Below, in pieces: positions 45,712 to 56,846 of a stretch of 64,000 nucleotides of DNA. The notes below the pieces were generated by a model that did not search any database, was not told the origin of the DNA, and saw nothing but the letters and a program-made list of their open reading frames with translations. The DNA comes from Undibacterium hunanense. Lineage in GTDB: Bacteria > Pseudomonadota > Gammaproteobacteria > Burkholderiales > Burkholderiaceae_D. The position numbers were made by a program, and so were the translations under genes. The stretch spans positions 1 to 64,000 of the forward strand of contig NZ_JACOGF010000004.1 in the NCBI RefSeq assembly GCF_014284335.1, in the 5' to 3' direction. Each line of letters starts with the position of its first letter. The stretch's first letter is position 1.

Positions 45712-47079
45712 ATGCGTCCATCAGATAAATTACTTCGTTTAGCTTCTGGTAGCAGACTGTTGTTCGGCACCACGCGCGCTTCGCGCATCGTCTCTGTTTC
45801 CGCTCTTTTCTTTGCTGTCTGCGCATTTGGCGCAGTAGGCGTAGCGCCGCTGGCACCTGATGCTTCGGATCTGCCAGTCAAGAGAATCACCGAAGAACTG
45901 TCCCTGCCAAAACTGGAAGACCAGGTTGCCGCGCTCGAAGCGAGTGAGCAACAATTCACCAGGGAAGCGACCTTCAAGAGCAGTGAACCATTGAGTACAT
46001 TCTTGCAACGCATCGGTGTTGACGATGACGAAGCAAGCCAGTTTATCAAGTCAGACAGTATTGCCCGCAGCATGTTGCAGTTCCGGGCAGACAAGACCGT
46101 TGCAGTCAAAACGGATGATGAAGGTGAACTGTTGTGGTTGCAGACAACCGTCTCAGATGGCCCCGACAAGCCCGTCAGAAATATCGTCATCAAGCGTGAT
46201 ACCGGTGGTAAATTGGTATCTTCCGACATCAGTGCCAGTCTGGAACGACGTGTGGAAATGGCTACTGCCTATATCCGCACGGCGTTTTACCCTGCTGCCG
46301 ATGATGCCTTGATCCCTTATAACGTCACCGAACAGGTCAAGTCCATGTTCGAGACCAATGTTGATTACCAGCGCCTGCAAAAGGGTGATTATTTCAATAT
46401 TGTCTATGAAAGTTTTTGGCAAAACGGTGAACGTGTACGCACGGGCCGTGTACTGGCAGGTGAATTCAGCAATTCCGGCAAGCTGTACCAGGCGGCCTGG
46501 TTTGAAGAAACTGGCGGCAAGGGTGGTTATTACACCTTTGACGGCAAATCCCTGAAAAAAGCCTTCCTGAAATCGCCGATAGAATTTACCCGCGTGTCGT
46601 CTGGTTTCTCCATGCGCGTGCATCCTATCTCAGGTCAATGGAAAGCCCATAAAGGCGTTGATTTTGCTGCTGCTACCGGCACACCGATACGTGCTTCCGC
46701 CGATGGTGTGGTTGATTCAGCTGCCCCCAGCAATGGTTATGGCAATCTGGTCGTGCTCAAGCACTGGAATAACTACAGCACTGCCTATGCCCATATGAGC
46801 CGCTTCGCTGCCGGTATCCACAAGGGCAGCAAGGTTAGTCAGGGTGATGTCATTGGCTATGTCGGCACTACTGGCTGGTCCACAGGCCCGCATCTGCACT
46901 ATGAATTCCGCGTCAACAATGAAGCGCGCGACCCCATGTCCATCAACATGACGGAAGCCGCCCCATTGGCCGCGAATGAAATGAACCGTTTCAAAGGTTT
47001 TGCCGGTGATATGAACCACAGGTTCAATCTCTTGCATCCTGAACGCATGGCTGAAACCATGAAACTGGCATTGCGCTAA
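45712..47079 (+). CDS. M23 family metallopeptidase (MepM-like murein endopeptidase)
   Basis: 455 residues. N-terminal membrane anchor or signal (RIVSVSALFFAVCAFGAVGV, residues about 25-45). A middle domain of the Csd3/MepM type (FLQRIGVDDDEASQFIKSD, then NIVYESFWQNGERVRTGRVL) precedes a LytM zinc domain with HxxxD in RVHPISGQWKAHKGVDFAA and HxH in TGPHLHYEFRVN. Likely cuts peptide cross-links in peptidoglycan during growth. The tyrS-M23-anmK neighbourhood is conserved in betaproteobacteria and ties cell-wall cutting to recycling (AnmK). Confidence 0.93.
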   Translation: MRPSDKLLRLASGSRLLFGTTRASRIVSVSALFFAVCAFGAVGVAPLAPDASDLPVKRITEELSLPKLEDQVAALEASEQQFTREATFKSSEPLSTFLQRIGVDDDEASQFIKSDSIARSMLQFRADKTVAVKTDDEGELLWLQTTVSDGPDKPVRNIVIKRDTGGKLVSSDISASLERRVEMATAYIRTAFYPAADDALIPYNVTEQVKSMFETNVDYQRLQKGDYFNIVYESFWQNGERVRTGRVLAGEFSNSGKLYQAAWFEETGGKGGYYTFDGKSLKKAFLKSPIEFTRVSSGFSMRVHPISGQWKAHKGVDFAAATGTPIRASADGVVDSAAPSNGYGNLVVLKHWNNYSTAYAHMSRFAAGIHKGSKVSQGDVIGYVGTTGWSTGPHLHYEFRVNNEARDPMSINMTEAAPLAANEMNRFKGFAGDMNHRFNLLHPERMAETMKLALR

Positions 47080-47161
47080 GCTTGTATTAAGCCATCAGCT
47101 TGAACAAGTACCCGCCAGTTTCATTCATGCCCGCTCGTTTTGTCACAACCGTGGTGACAGC

Positions 47162-47695
47162 ATGAGCGGGCATGTTGCGTTTACCGTGCGTAAAGCCGTG
47201 GCCGCAGATGCGCCAGCGCTGACGGTGCTGATACTGCAAGTCTGGCTGGATACCTATGCAGTGCATGGCATACGCCCGGCGATTGCCGGTTATGTGCTGG
47301 ATGAACTGACGCTGGCCAGAACCAGTGCTTATCTGGCGCAGGCGCATACCCATATCTTGCTGGCAGAGGCTGATCAGCACCTGGTTGGCTATTGCCAGAC
47401 TACATCGGGCAAGCCCGGTCCACAATCTACAATACCCGACGCTGAGCAGGCCGAAGTCGATCACCTATACGTGCACCCCCGCTTTTTTGGCCATGGTATA
47501 GGGCAAAGATTGCTGGCCGATGCGGAGCTGGCTCTGCAAGCACAGGGGATAAAGCAGGCATGGTTGTCTGTGTGGGTAGGTAATGCACGTGCACTGCAGT
47601 TTTATCCACGGGCGGCTTATCAGGAAACCGCCGTCAGCATATTCCAGATGGGTGAAGAGAAAATCGAAAACAGGATTTTTTCCAAAATGCTGTAA
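47162..47695 (+). CDS. GNAT family N-acetyltransferase
   Basis: 177 residues. GNAT core with the acetyl-CoA motif in VHPRFFGHGIGQRLLADAEL and motif B in AWLSVWVGNARALQFYPRAA. Substrate unknown. Sits between the M23 peptidase and anmK, in the same direction, with gaps of 82 and 42 bases, so it may be co-transcribed with anmK. Related proteins acetylate amino acids, polyamines or ribosomal proteins. Confidence 0.9.
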   Translation: MSGHVAFTVRKAVAADAPALTVLILQVWLDTYAVHGIRPAIAGYVLDELTLARTSAYLAQAHTHILLAEADQHLVGYCQTTSGKPGPQSTIPDAEQAEVDHLYVHPRFFGHGIGQRLLADAELALQAQGIKQAWLSVWVGNARALQFYPRAAYQETAVSIFQMGEEKIENRIFSKML

Positions 47696-47737
47696 TCTTC
47701 AAAATAATCCCTTTCCATCAACCAAGCGAGTGCCAGC

Positions 47738-48898
47738 ATGTCAGACCATTCAGAAAACAGCGTACCCGTCTACCTGGGTTTGATGTCAGGTACAAGCCTG
47801 GATGGCGTTGATGGTGTGCTGGTCAGCTTTCCTGACTCCGCAGATGGCAATGAAGCCACGGCTACCATGCAGATTATCGCCAGCGCCTATGTGCCTTTTG
47901 ATGATGCTTTACGGCAGCAGGCCATGGCCTTGCAACAGCCGGGCGAAAATGAAATTCACCGCGAAGCCTTGCTGGCCAATGCGCTGGCGCATTGCTACGC
48001 AGCCTGCGTCCATGTCTTGCAGGCCAAGTCGCCACGCAGCCGCATACATGCCATAGGCGCGCACGGGCAAACCATACGCCATCGGCCAGAACTGGGCTAT
48101 ACCCGCCAGACCAATAATCCGGCTTTGCTGGCTGAATTGACGGGCGTGGATGTGATTGCCGATTTCCGCAGCCGCGATGTGGCTGCTGGTGGGCAGGGTG
48201 CACCGTTGGTGCCGGCATTCCATCGCGCCGTCTTTGGAAAGCCGGGCAGTTGCCGTGTGGTGGCCAATATTGGTGGCATCAGCAATATCAGCATTCTGGC
48301 GGAAGATGGACATACCCTGGGTTTTGATACTGGCCCTGGCAATGTATTGATGGATGCCTGGATACAAAAACATCAAGGCAAAAGCTATGATCAGGACGGT
48401 GCCTGGGCGGCCCAGGGGAAAGTCATCCCTGCCTTGCTGCAACAATTGATGTCCGAAGCCTATCTGCAATTGCCCGCTCCAAAAAGCACAGGGCGTGACT
48501 TGTTCCATATGGCCTGGCTGCAAGAGAAGCTGCACAGCAAGCAGCACGATTTTGCCCACGCGCAGGCAGTGGACGTGCAGGCCAGCCTGTGTGAATTTAC
48601 TGCCCAGACTTTAGCCAATGACATCGTGCGGCATGCAGCGCAGGCCAGTCATGTGTATGTCTGTGGTGGTGGTGCCTTCAACCATCAACTGATGCAGCGC
48701 TTGCAAAGCTTGCTGGCGGCACAGGCTTGCCGCGCCCGCGTGTGCAGCACGACGGATTTGGGCGTCGCCCCGGAGCAGGTGGAAGCACTGGCCTTCGCCT
48801 GGCTGGCCAGGCAGTTCAGCTTGCGCTTGCCGGGCAATCTGGCAGATGTCACCGGTGCTGCCGGCGACCGCATCCTGGGTGCGTTGTATCCGGCCTGA
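47738..48898 (+). CDS. anmK: anhydro-N-acetylmuramic acid kinase
   Basis: 386 residues. Phosphorylates 1,6-anhydroMurNAc to MurNAc-6-P in peptidoglycan recycling. ATP-binding N-terminal [16 protein letters not shown], catalytic region [33 protein letters not shown] (catalytic Asp), [27 protein letters not shown] and C-terminal [22 protein letters not shown] fold. Its substrate is produced by lytic transglycosylases; the upstream M23 peptidase acts in the same process. Confidence 0.97.
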   Translation: MSDHSENSVPVYLGLMSGTSLDGVDGVLVSFPDSADGNEATATMQIIASAYVPFDDALRQQAMALQQPGENEIHREALLANALAHCYAACVHVLQAKSPRSRIHAIGAHGQTIRHRPELGYTRQTNNPALLAELTGVDVIADFRSRDVAAGGQGAPLVPAFHRAVFGKPGSCRVVANIGGISNISILAEDGHTLGFDTGPGNVLMDAWIQKHQGKSYDQDGAWAAQGKVIPALLQQLMSEAYLQLPAPKSTGRDLFHMAWLQEKLHSKQHDFAHAQAVDVQASLCEFTAQTLANDIVRHAAQASHVYVCGGGAFNHQLMQRLQSLLAAQACRARVCSTTDLGVAPEQVEALAFAWLARQFSLRLPGNLADVTGAAGDRILGALYPA

Positions 48899-50247
<1,349 letters not shown>

Positions 50248-50366
50248 TCGCAGGGCTTTGATGTGAGTTTTGATGTTCAGGCAAACCAGATGGTGGCGTA
50301 GTGACAGCGCACCACTATCTGGCCCAGGCAAAAATTGCTAAATGATATGCATAGGAGCGGTGCTCA

Positions 50367-51323
50367 ATGAGAACAGGTAATCTTGCATTTGCAGGCGCGA
50401 CGACATTGTGCGTCGCTGCTTTTTTTGTTTTTACTGCTTTAAAAAACGAGCCCAATCAAGAGCCCATCAAACTGCGCAAGGCAGATCACAGCTTTGATTT
50501 TGTCCGCTCGATGGAAGGTACGACGGGTGATGGCAAAATCAGCCAGGATGCCGCCGGTGATTTACAGATCAATGTTGAACTGCGGCTGTTGTTTGATTAT
50601 TACCTGGCCGCCATCGGCGAAAAAAAACTGGATGAAATTCAGGCTGAAATTGAAAGAGTGCTGACCCAGAAACTGGGTAGCAAAGCTGCCCAGCAAGCCA
50701 AAGATTTGTTGGCGCGCTATATTCAATACAAACAGGCATTGCTGGCAGTGGAAAGTAATGCGCAAAATATTAGCCCTGGCAAAACCGGCATGAGTGTCGC
50801 CGCAAGACAGCGCTGGACCGCCATGCAGCAAGTGCGCCAGCGTTATTTCAGCGATCGTGAAAACCTGGCCATGTTTGGCTTTGATGATGCCTATGACCAG
50901 GACGCAATGGCAAGAATGGACATTGCAGAAAATAACAGCCTGTCGGCGGAAGATAAAAAGGCACAACTGAAAGCACTGGATGATGCCTTGCCCGCCGCCT
51001 TGAAAGAAGAAAAGAGTGCGCCTTATCAGGTCGTCCGGCTGGAAGAACAGGCACAAAGCCTGCGTGCCAATGGTGCCAGCGATGAAGAAGTCTTTCGTAT
51101 GCGCGCTGCCGCCACTTCACCCGAAGCTGCTGCCAGATTGGCACAGGTAGACAAGGAAGACGCAGCCTGGAAATCACGCATACAACAATACCTGGACCAA
51201 AAAAATCGCCTGAGTACGGAAATGGCTTTTCATAGCGAATCAGAAAAGCAGGGGGCCCTGCAACAGGTACGCAATCAGTTTTTTAGTGCAGATGAGCAGC
51301 GGCGTTTGTCTGCGTATGAGTGA
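50367..51323 (+). CDS. lifO: lipase-specific foldase (Lif)
   Basis: 318 residues. N-terminal membrane anchor (FAGATTLCVAAFFVFTAL), then a Lif domain of helices wrapping the lipase: the diagnostic ELRLLFDYYLAAIGEKKLDE (consensus RxxFDYxLxAxGE) at about residues 72-90, then repeated charged helices including QRYFSDRENLAMFGFDDAYD and VRNQFFSADEQRRLSAYE at the end. It activates and releases the lipase in the periplasm. Lies 119 bases after the lipase gene in the same direction. Confidence 0.95.
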   Translation: MRTGNLAFAGATTLCVAAFFVFTALKNEPNQEPIKLRKADHSFDFVRSMEGTTGDGKISQDAAGDLQINVELRLLFDYYLAAIGEKKLDEIQAEIERVLTQKLGSKAAQQAKDLLARYIQYKQALLAVESNAQNISPGKTGMSVAARQRWTAMQQVRQRYFSDRENLAMFGFDDAYDQDAMARMDIAENNSLSAEDKKAQLKALDDALPAALKEEKSAPYQVVRLEEQAQSLRANGASDEEVFRMRAAATSPEAAARLAQVDKEDAAWKSRIQQYLDQKNRLSTEMAFHSESEKQGALQQVRNQFFSADEQRRLSAYE

Positions 51324-51352
51324 TGTAGAGGGAAATTGGATATAAACTTCGA

Positions 51353-52207
51353 TTAGATACCATATAATTTACTGAGTATCCAATTTTCTACGAATTTTCC
51401 GTCTTTTGCTTCAAGGCGATAAGTATCTTTTTGCACCCAGTCAATTGCACCTTTAGTAAATGAACTAGTCGTAACAATTACTCCTTTTGTAGCTCTTAGG
51501 TGTTCTACAACGGCTGATAGTTCTCGCAAGTGACTCAGTTGTACTTTCTTGTGCCCGACATATTTTTTTGCTTGCCAAATTGCTTTAACGCTACCTAAAA
51601 TTGGGTCATTGCGTTCTGTGAGAACGTCTATTCCTCCATCTTTGCTTCCTTGCATAACGGTCACGTCCCATCCATTGGACGTTAGTAACTCACCGATTAA
51701 ATGCTCGAATTCGCGCCAGCTTAAATCTGAAAGTAACTTTCCTTCACGCAGTAACTTTGCTGCTAACATCAAATGATTTGGGGAGTTGGAAAGGAATGCA
51801 GGAGGTAGGGCAATAGTATTGTCAGGAATCCAAATTTCTTTTTCTGGTGTCGGCGGTGCCACGACATCAAAGTCGTTGTAATAGACTAAATCTGCAGCTA
51901 GCCACTCGTTAGTTTTTGTCCATGATGACACTTGCTCTTTGAATTTAACGAGCCACGCTTCTGTTACTTTTGCAGTGTTTATATGAAATCCCAATAGCCC
52001 CGGATCCGTCAAGTGGTGTGCCGTTTCAAAGTCAATCAATGGATTTGATAGTAAGAAATCTTCAATTTCCTCGTCGGTCGGCAATTCACTACTTGGTTTT
52101 ACATAGTCATCGTCATTGTTCTCACGGGACCTCCTATGTATTTCAATAGAGTTCAAAATCTCATGCATTACTATATCGCGTAGTGCTTGAGTGGTTAGGG
52201 TAGTCAT
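51353..52207 (-). CDS. Mrr-like restriction endonuclease (PD-(D/E)XK), TIR partner
   Basis: 284 residues from ATG 52207; a TTG at 52327, 16 bases after the TIR gene stop, would add 40 residues. C-terminal Mrr-type nuclease: E in LSWREFEHLIGELL, D194 in KDGGIDVLTERN and the QxK motif QAKKY (Q212, K214), with LRELSAVVEHLRATKGVIVT following. The catalytic set E-D-QxK looks complete. The N-terminal 150 residues (with LPPAFLSNSPNHLMLAAKLL) are of no family I recognise and may sense or bind. Strongly AT-rich with rare codons (TTA, ATA, AAT), unlike its neighbours, so probably acquired. Confidence 0.83.
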   Translation of the reverse strand: MTTLTTQALRDIVMHEILNSIEIHRRSRENNDDDYVKPSSELPTDEEIEDFLLSNPLIDFETAHHLTDPGLLGFHINTAKVTEAWLVKFKEQVSSWTKTNEWLAADLVYYNDFDVVAPPTPEKEIWIPDNTIALPPAFLSNSPNHLMLAAKLLREGKLLSDLSWREFEHLIGELLTSNGWDVTVMQGSKDGGIDVLTERNDPILGSVKAIWQAKKYVGHKKVQLSHLRELSAVVEHLRATKGVIVTTSSFTKGAIDWVQKDTYRLEAKDGKFVENWILSKLYGI

Positions 52208-52343
52208 AAAAGGATTGAAGTACTTATTTTTATATGGCAAAAGTAAATTGCAAGTAAACGCGTTTCGTTTCCATATTTTAAGTCGTAACCTTTTGCGTAA
52301 ATCAATAACATAGTTGATGTATTCCAAGCATTTGGAGCGGGGA

Positions 52344-53348
52344 TCAAATCGCTAGAGCCATTACGTTGCGCAAAATGAGTCTTGGTAATTCCATGAAAAG
52401 AAAATATTCCTCTTTGTCTTCAATTAGGAATTCCTCGACAAATGGATTGCGAGTGCTGCGCATTAGCAATTCTTCTAAATCTTTAATAGCACGCTCGGTT
52501 GTTGCTGGAGCTTTCGAACTTTCTAACTTTTTGAGTAACAAGATTCCTTCATCGTAAACCCATGGCATTTTCTCGCGATATAGGCTAAGAGCCATTTTTA
52601 TGCTAATTTTAGGATCTTTTGAAAATTGAAACATTTCTTCAAACATTCCAGGATGGAATCGCCGCCTTCTACGTTTTCCTTCGGAGTGAGTGGTTTTTTC
52701 AATACGAGAAGGCAAATCTTGAAACATGATTTTAATTTCTTCAAATAGTTTCGCAGACGAGTTCTCAATTTCAATAATGTTCGATGTTGATTCTTTTCCT
52801 GTAATATCTGATGGCCCATCAAGTTTTTTCAAAATTTCGACAACAGTTTGACGAAATTTACCTACTTGAAAATTAATAGTATCTTCGTCTGGCTCAGAAT
52901 TTGGAATTCTTGTTACCAATTGAAAAACTAATTTTGTTAGAGAGTCTTCGTCTCCCCCACAATTCTGAAATTGTGCAAATGGCCCTGATGATGCGTCTTT
53001 AAGCTCAACCCCCAGCGCAACGCCAAGTATTGGGGTATCTAACTTGCCTTTAGCCATACCTGCTTCGAAAAGTATCCATGGTCGATCGATGCTACGTTTA
53101 GTCAGAAGACACACAACATCAGAAGCGCTTTGTATGTTTTTAATTATTTCTGGGTACCATTCCACGCCATATTCAATGCCTTGATTGCCTCGGCGATCAG
53201 ATGTTCTAAATGACTTTAAAACGCCTGCGCTTACGCTTTTTAGTAGGTTGCTAAATGCCTCCGCCAATTCAGCGTCACGTGTGTCATGGCTGATAAATAC
53301 GAGTGGATTTGATAATTTTGCTATTTGCTCAATCTGATTTTCAGCCAT
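52344..53348 (-). CDS. TIR-domain protein, candidate anti-phage NADase/signalling enzyme
   Basis: 334 residues. N-terminal TIR-like domain (12-160): LVFISHDTRDAELAEAFSNL, a BB-loop-like region FRTSDRRGNQGIEYG, and the putative catalytic Glu E95 in WILFEAGMAKG. A charged linker (RRRRR stretch) leads to a helical C-terminal domain (240-334) I do not recognise. Bacterial TIR proteins hydrolyse NAD or make cyclic ADP-ribose messengers. Clear ribosome site AAGGACC. The Mrr-like nuclease follows in the same direction. AT-rich, foreign-looking, placed between housekeeping genes. Plausible roles: defence (Thoeris-like or new). Confidence 0.82.
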   Translation of the reverse strand: MAENQIEQIAKLSNPLVFISHDTRDAELAEAFSNLLKSVSAGVLKSFRTSDRRGNQGIEYGVEWYPEIIKNIQSASDVVCLLTKRSIDRPWILFEAGMAKGKLDTPILGVALGVELKDASSGPFAQFQNCGGDEDSLTKLVFQLVTRIPNSEPDEDTINFQVGKFRQTVVEILKKLDGPSDITGKESTSNIIEIENSSAKLFEEIKIMFQDLPSRIEKTTHSEGKRRRRRFHPGMFEEMFQFSKDPKISIKMALSLYREKMPWVYDEGILLLKKLESSKAPATTERAIKDLEELLMRSTRNPFVEEFLIEDKEEYFLFMELPRLILRNVMALAI

Positions 53349-53709
53349 AACGGGTCCTTGATAAATTGCGCGATTTAATTTTCCCTACTAAATAATAGCA
53401 AAAAATATTTTTATATTGTCAATTTAATGCATGGCAAAGCAAAATATTTGAATACTTATCTACGGTGGTGTTCAACAGTTTAAAACGAAACAGACGAAAA
53501 GAAGGCACTCTTTTCCCTAAGCAAAGTGGAGTTCTTGAACAAGAAGCAGTATTGCTTTCTTTAAAGGGGAAATACTTCTATTTTTGTCCAAAATGTTGTT
53601 GCCAATTGTTGTTTGACACAGTAATCGACAGGCCAAATGTCGTTAACCTACGCGTCTGTAGATTTGAGATTTGAGTCAAAGATTTAAGGAGGGAGATAAA
53701 ACTAAAAAC
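53349..53709. other. AT-rich right flank of the TIR/Mrr island
   Basis: 361 bases without a convincing gene, rich in A/T near 53385-53470. A 69-codon frame (53465-53674) with a CPKCCC motif lacks a ribosome site and family match. The TIR promoter should be here. The DUF1631 gene ends at 53710 with no visible terminator. Confidence 0.4.
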
Positions 53710-56073
53710 TCAAGCCAGGCTGAGTTCTTCAGCCTGTTCTTCTTCAGGCACGTTTTCCAGTGCTTCCATCAATGCGCGATCGACGACCTTGTCGAGTACC
53801 AGTATCTTCGCGCGTTTTTCGCGGAAGGTTTGTTCGAGTTCTTCGGCAGAGACCTGGAAAGTCTTGTCTTTGTCGCCCGTAGTGAAAATGTACAGACTGC
53901 GCATGGGGCTGACCCAGGCCAGTTTGACTTTGTTGGTACCACCGGATTTTTTGGTGAATTCCAGCCAGACGCCGCGTTCCAGTTCGGTGACGGTGTCCAC
54001 ATGTTCATCAGGCGGTGGCGGTGGTTCCTGCTCAACCTTGCTTTCGGCTTCAGCACGTTTTGCCAGGCGGCGTTCAGCTGCTTGCTGGGCGACTTCAACG
54101 GCAATTTCAAGCTGACGTTCTGGTGACAGATCCAGCGGCGCACGCACGATGGATGCATGGCATTCTGCCAGTTCGGCAAAGAACTGCACACGGTCGGCGT
54201 CTTCCCACTTGATCAGGCTCAGCCATTTGTTCAGGCGGGCCAGAATGGCGGGCAGACGATTCAATAATTCCTGGCGCTGTTGCAGAGTGATCTTGGGCTT
54301 GACGCTCCAGATCAGGTCATCCATGGTTTTGATGGCATCTTCAACGGCATAAGGTTTTTCTTCCTTGACGCTATAGGCCAGGGTCAATACCTTGGTCCAG
54401 CGGCTTTCAAGGAATGTTTCTACAAAGGCAACTACTTCACCGGTACCAACACGCAATGCCACTTCATGGGTGGCGGCCATATTGGCCTGTTTGACTTTTT
54501 CTTTTCTCAGCGCTGTGTTGATCGGTGCCTGCAAGGCCTGGGATGCTTCTTCCTCCTCTTTCTTGATGAAAGATTCGAGGTCGTTGACGACTTCATCAAA
54601 GAGCGCGATTTCCTGGTCAAACTCTTGCTGCACACGATGCACATTACGCTGCATGGTCTGGAACAGCGGATCTTGCTGACCCTTTTTCTGATCCCATGCC
54701 AGGCTGTAGCGCGACAGCAATTCAATCAGGCGACGTGCTGGATGGTCTTCCTGGAAAAAAAATTCCTTGTCCAGCAGTGCTGCTTTCAACACTGGTATCT
54801 GCAATACAGATATCAGTTCCTTGATCTGTTGCGGGATGGCTTGATTGCGGAAGACGCTATCGAACACCTGTGACAACAAATCAAGCGTATTTTTTTCTAC
54901 GCCGGTATTGGCCAGTTCGGGCATTTGCTCGCGCATTTGCGACAGGCGCAAGACGTCTTGCGCGCCAGCCATCAATTGCTGCAGCTTGACACTCTTTTGC
55001 AGGTCCGCAAGCTTTTGGAACATCTGGGCACGTGCTGCCACTTGCTGTTGTTCGCCACCAGCGCCAAAACCTGAATAAGGTGTCGCGCCCTGACCGTCGC
55101 CAGATGATCCATCGCCACCATGACCACCGGCCATACCGCCAGCGCCGCCATTACCACCACTCATACCACCCAGGCCACTACCGCCCATGCCGCCAGTACC
55201 ACCGCCGCCTCCGTGACCACCGCTGCCACCGCCACCGTGACCACCGCCATGGGCGAACTGGCCACCATCATTGGCCGCGTTTTGGCCGCCACCAGACAGG
55301 AAGCTACGCAGTTTTTGGGATACGTCGCCGGGTGTTGCTGCTACCGCCGTTGCTTCTTTGCGACGTTCTACACTGCTGCGGCTACGGCGTATGCGGAAAG
55401 ACTCATGCAGATCCGGCAGAATGCCTTTGGCAATCAGTGCTTCATTCAGTGTGTTTAATATCGGTTCAAGGTCAAACAGAATTTCGGCACGAAGCAAAGG
55501 TAATACCAGTTCGTGGGTATTAAGCTCCGGGTCAAATTCACACCAGGCTGCATAGATGGTGTGCAAGAACACTTCGGGGCGGAACGGGTTTTGTGCAATG
55601 CTCAGTGCTTCATGGTCCATCAAGTGGGCAAAGCGCATGTTCAACGCGGCATATTGCTCGGCACTGTCGAGTTCCAGTGTGCGGCTGGAACGGCTCAGGG
55701 CCAGTTTCTTGTCCATTTCTTCATACGTCACCAGGCTCAGGGCGATATCAACAGGTGAGGCTATGGCACGCACACCCTGCAACAGGGCGTCAATTTCTTT
55801 ACGGAAGCCTTTTTCAAACCCGGCAGAAGTCAGGTAATAAAAGGCGTAGGAATTTTTCTTTAGTAATTGGCCGGCGTTGAAGCTAAGGTTGGCTTCACGG
55901 GCATCCATGCTGTGCTCGGACAAGGCAAGGAAGGCATTCGACAAGCGGGCCGAAAAGGCATCCAGCTGCGACACCACCAAATGCGTTGCCAGTGGAATTA
56001 AACCGCGCAATACCTCATCCCGGGACTGCAGGGCAGGTCCGGTAGATGCAGGTTTATTGACGGGATTCGACAT
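53710..56073 (-). CDS. DUF1631 family protein with Gly/His-rich insert
   Basis: 787 residues. N-terminal DUF1631 signature (LIPLATHLVVSQLDAFSARL, ANLSFNAGQLLKKNSYAFYY). The middle (about residues 265-345) is a low-complexity Gly/His/Ser/Met stretch. A helical domain (PARRLIELLSRYSLAW, QEFDQEIALFDEVVNDLES) follows, and a C-terminal PilZ-like beta module (VWLEFTKKSGGTNKVKLAWV, YIFTTGDKDKTFQV). The family is widespread in beta- and gammaproteobacteria and probably cytoplasmic; function unknown, perhaps linked to c-di-GMP because of the PilZ-like end (inference). The Gly-rich insert is likely disordered. Confidence 0.87.
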   Translation of the reverse strand: MSNPVNKPASTGPALQSRDEVLRGLIPLATHLVVSQLDAFSARLSNAFLALSEHSMDAREANLSFNAGQLLKKNSYAFYYLTSAGFEKGFRKEIDALLQGVRAIASPVDIALSLVTYEEMDKKLALSRSSRTLELDSAEQYAALNMRFAHLMDHEALSIAQNPFRPEVFLHTIYAAWCEFDPELNTHELVLPLLRAEILFDLEPILNTLNEALIAKGILPDLHESFRIRRSRSSVERRKEATAVAATPGDVSQKLRSFLSGGGQNAANDGGQFAHGGGHGGGGSGGHGGGGGTGGMGGSGLGGMSGGNGGAGGMAGGHGGDGSSGDGQGATPYSGFGAGGEQQQVAARAQMFQKLADLQKSVKLQQLMAGAQDVLRLSQMREQMPELANTGVEKNTLDLLSQVFDSVFRNQAIPQQIKELISVLQIPVLKAALLDKEFFFQEDHPARRLIELLSRYSLAWDQKKGQQDPLFQTMQRNVHRVQQEFDQEIALFDEVVNDLESFIKKEEEEASQALQAPINTALRKEKVKQANMAATHEVALRVGTGEVVAFVETFLESRWTKVLTLAYSVKEEKPYAVEDAIKTMDDLIWSVKPKITLQQRQELLNRLPAILARLNKWLSLIKWEDADRVQFFAELAECHASIVRAPLDLSPERQLEIAVEVAQQAAERRLAKRAEAESKVEQEPPPPPDEHVDTVTELERGVWLEFTKKSGGTNKVKLAWVSPMRSLYIFTTGDKDKTFQVSAEELEQTFREKRAKILVLDKVVDRALMEALENVPEEEQAEELSLA

Positions 56074-56573
56074 GGCAGCAATAAAATCAAGGTTATTTTA
56101 TTAATACTTGAAATACAAAACGGTAAAAGCCAGGTAAATTCTGCAAGCAGCAGGACTCCTGGCAAGTCGGCAGGCCCAGGGAAACATTGTGGCAGGCTTG
56201 CAGGCTTCAGACATAAGTACAAAACACGCACTATGGTAGAAACATTTTATTACCACCTGATTAAGATTTCAGGCTCATAATTCAGACAGGCATTTTTGGT
56301 AATGTACTTCCACTATATACCGATAATTTCCACATGGAAATGTTCGAAACGCAATTTCTGCGACTTTTTAAGTATATCTTGTAGCGCACTGCTAAAAAAG
56401 AATCCTGTTTGAGGATAGGCCCTAAAATTGCTTATCAGAAACACACTAAATACATACTTTTCCCAAGATTGCTCTAAAATAGCAGGCTTGGCTGGGTTTA
56501 CCCTATTTCAAACGCCGTTTTTTACTTTTGGTTTCACTTTATTTCATTAACGGCGCATGCAAAACATTTCTTT
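56074..56573. other. divergent region DUF1631 / xseB
   Basis: 500 bases, AT-rich, no gene and no repeat that I can support. It must carry the promoters of both neighbours. Confidence 0.5.
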
Positions 56574-56846
56574 ATGACAAAAAAACAAGCAACTGCAAAT
56601 CATTTGGAAACATCACTGCCGGCTGGCATGACATTCGAAGCCGCGATGACCGAATTGACGGCACTGGTTGCCAGTATGGAGGCAGGCGAATTACCGCTTG
56701 AAGCTTCCGTGAGCGCTTACCAACGCGGTTCTGAATTGATTAAATACTGTGCAGCCCAGCTTGACAAGGTAGAACAGCAAGTCAAAGTGCTGGAAGCTGG
56801 AATGCTCAAACCTTTGAGCATTGATGGCGCAGAGGACGCAGCATGA
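56574..56846 (+). CDS. xseB: exodeoxyribonuclease VII small subunit
   Basis: 90 residues. The XseB helical hairpin: TFEAAMTELTALVASMEAGE, LPLEASVSAYQRGSELI, KYCAAQLDKVEQQVKVLE. Part of the single-strand-specific exonuclease complex with XseA, which is elsewhere. The stop overlaps the ispA start by 4 bases (ATGA), so it is coupled to isoprenoid genes as in most proteobacteria. Confidence 0.95.
   Translation: MTKKQATANHLETSLPAGMTFEAAMTELTALVASMEAGELPLEASVSAYQRGSELIKYCAAQLDKVEQQVKVLEAGMLKPLSIDGAEDAA

Noticed and set aside
53465-53674. 69-codon frame with CPKCCC near the TIR island
   Set aside because: No ribosome site and no zinc-finger pattern that continues; not supported as a gene.
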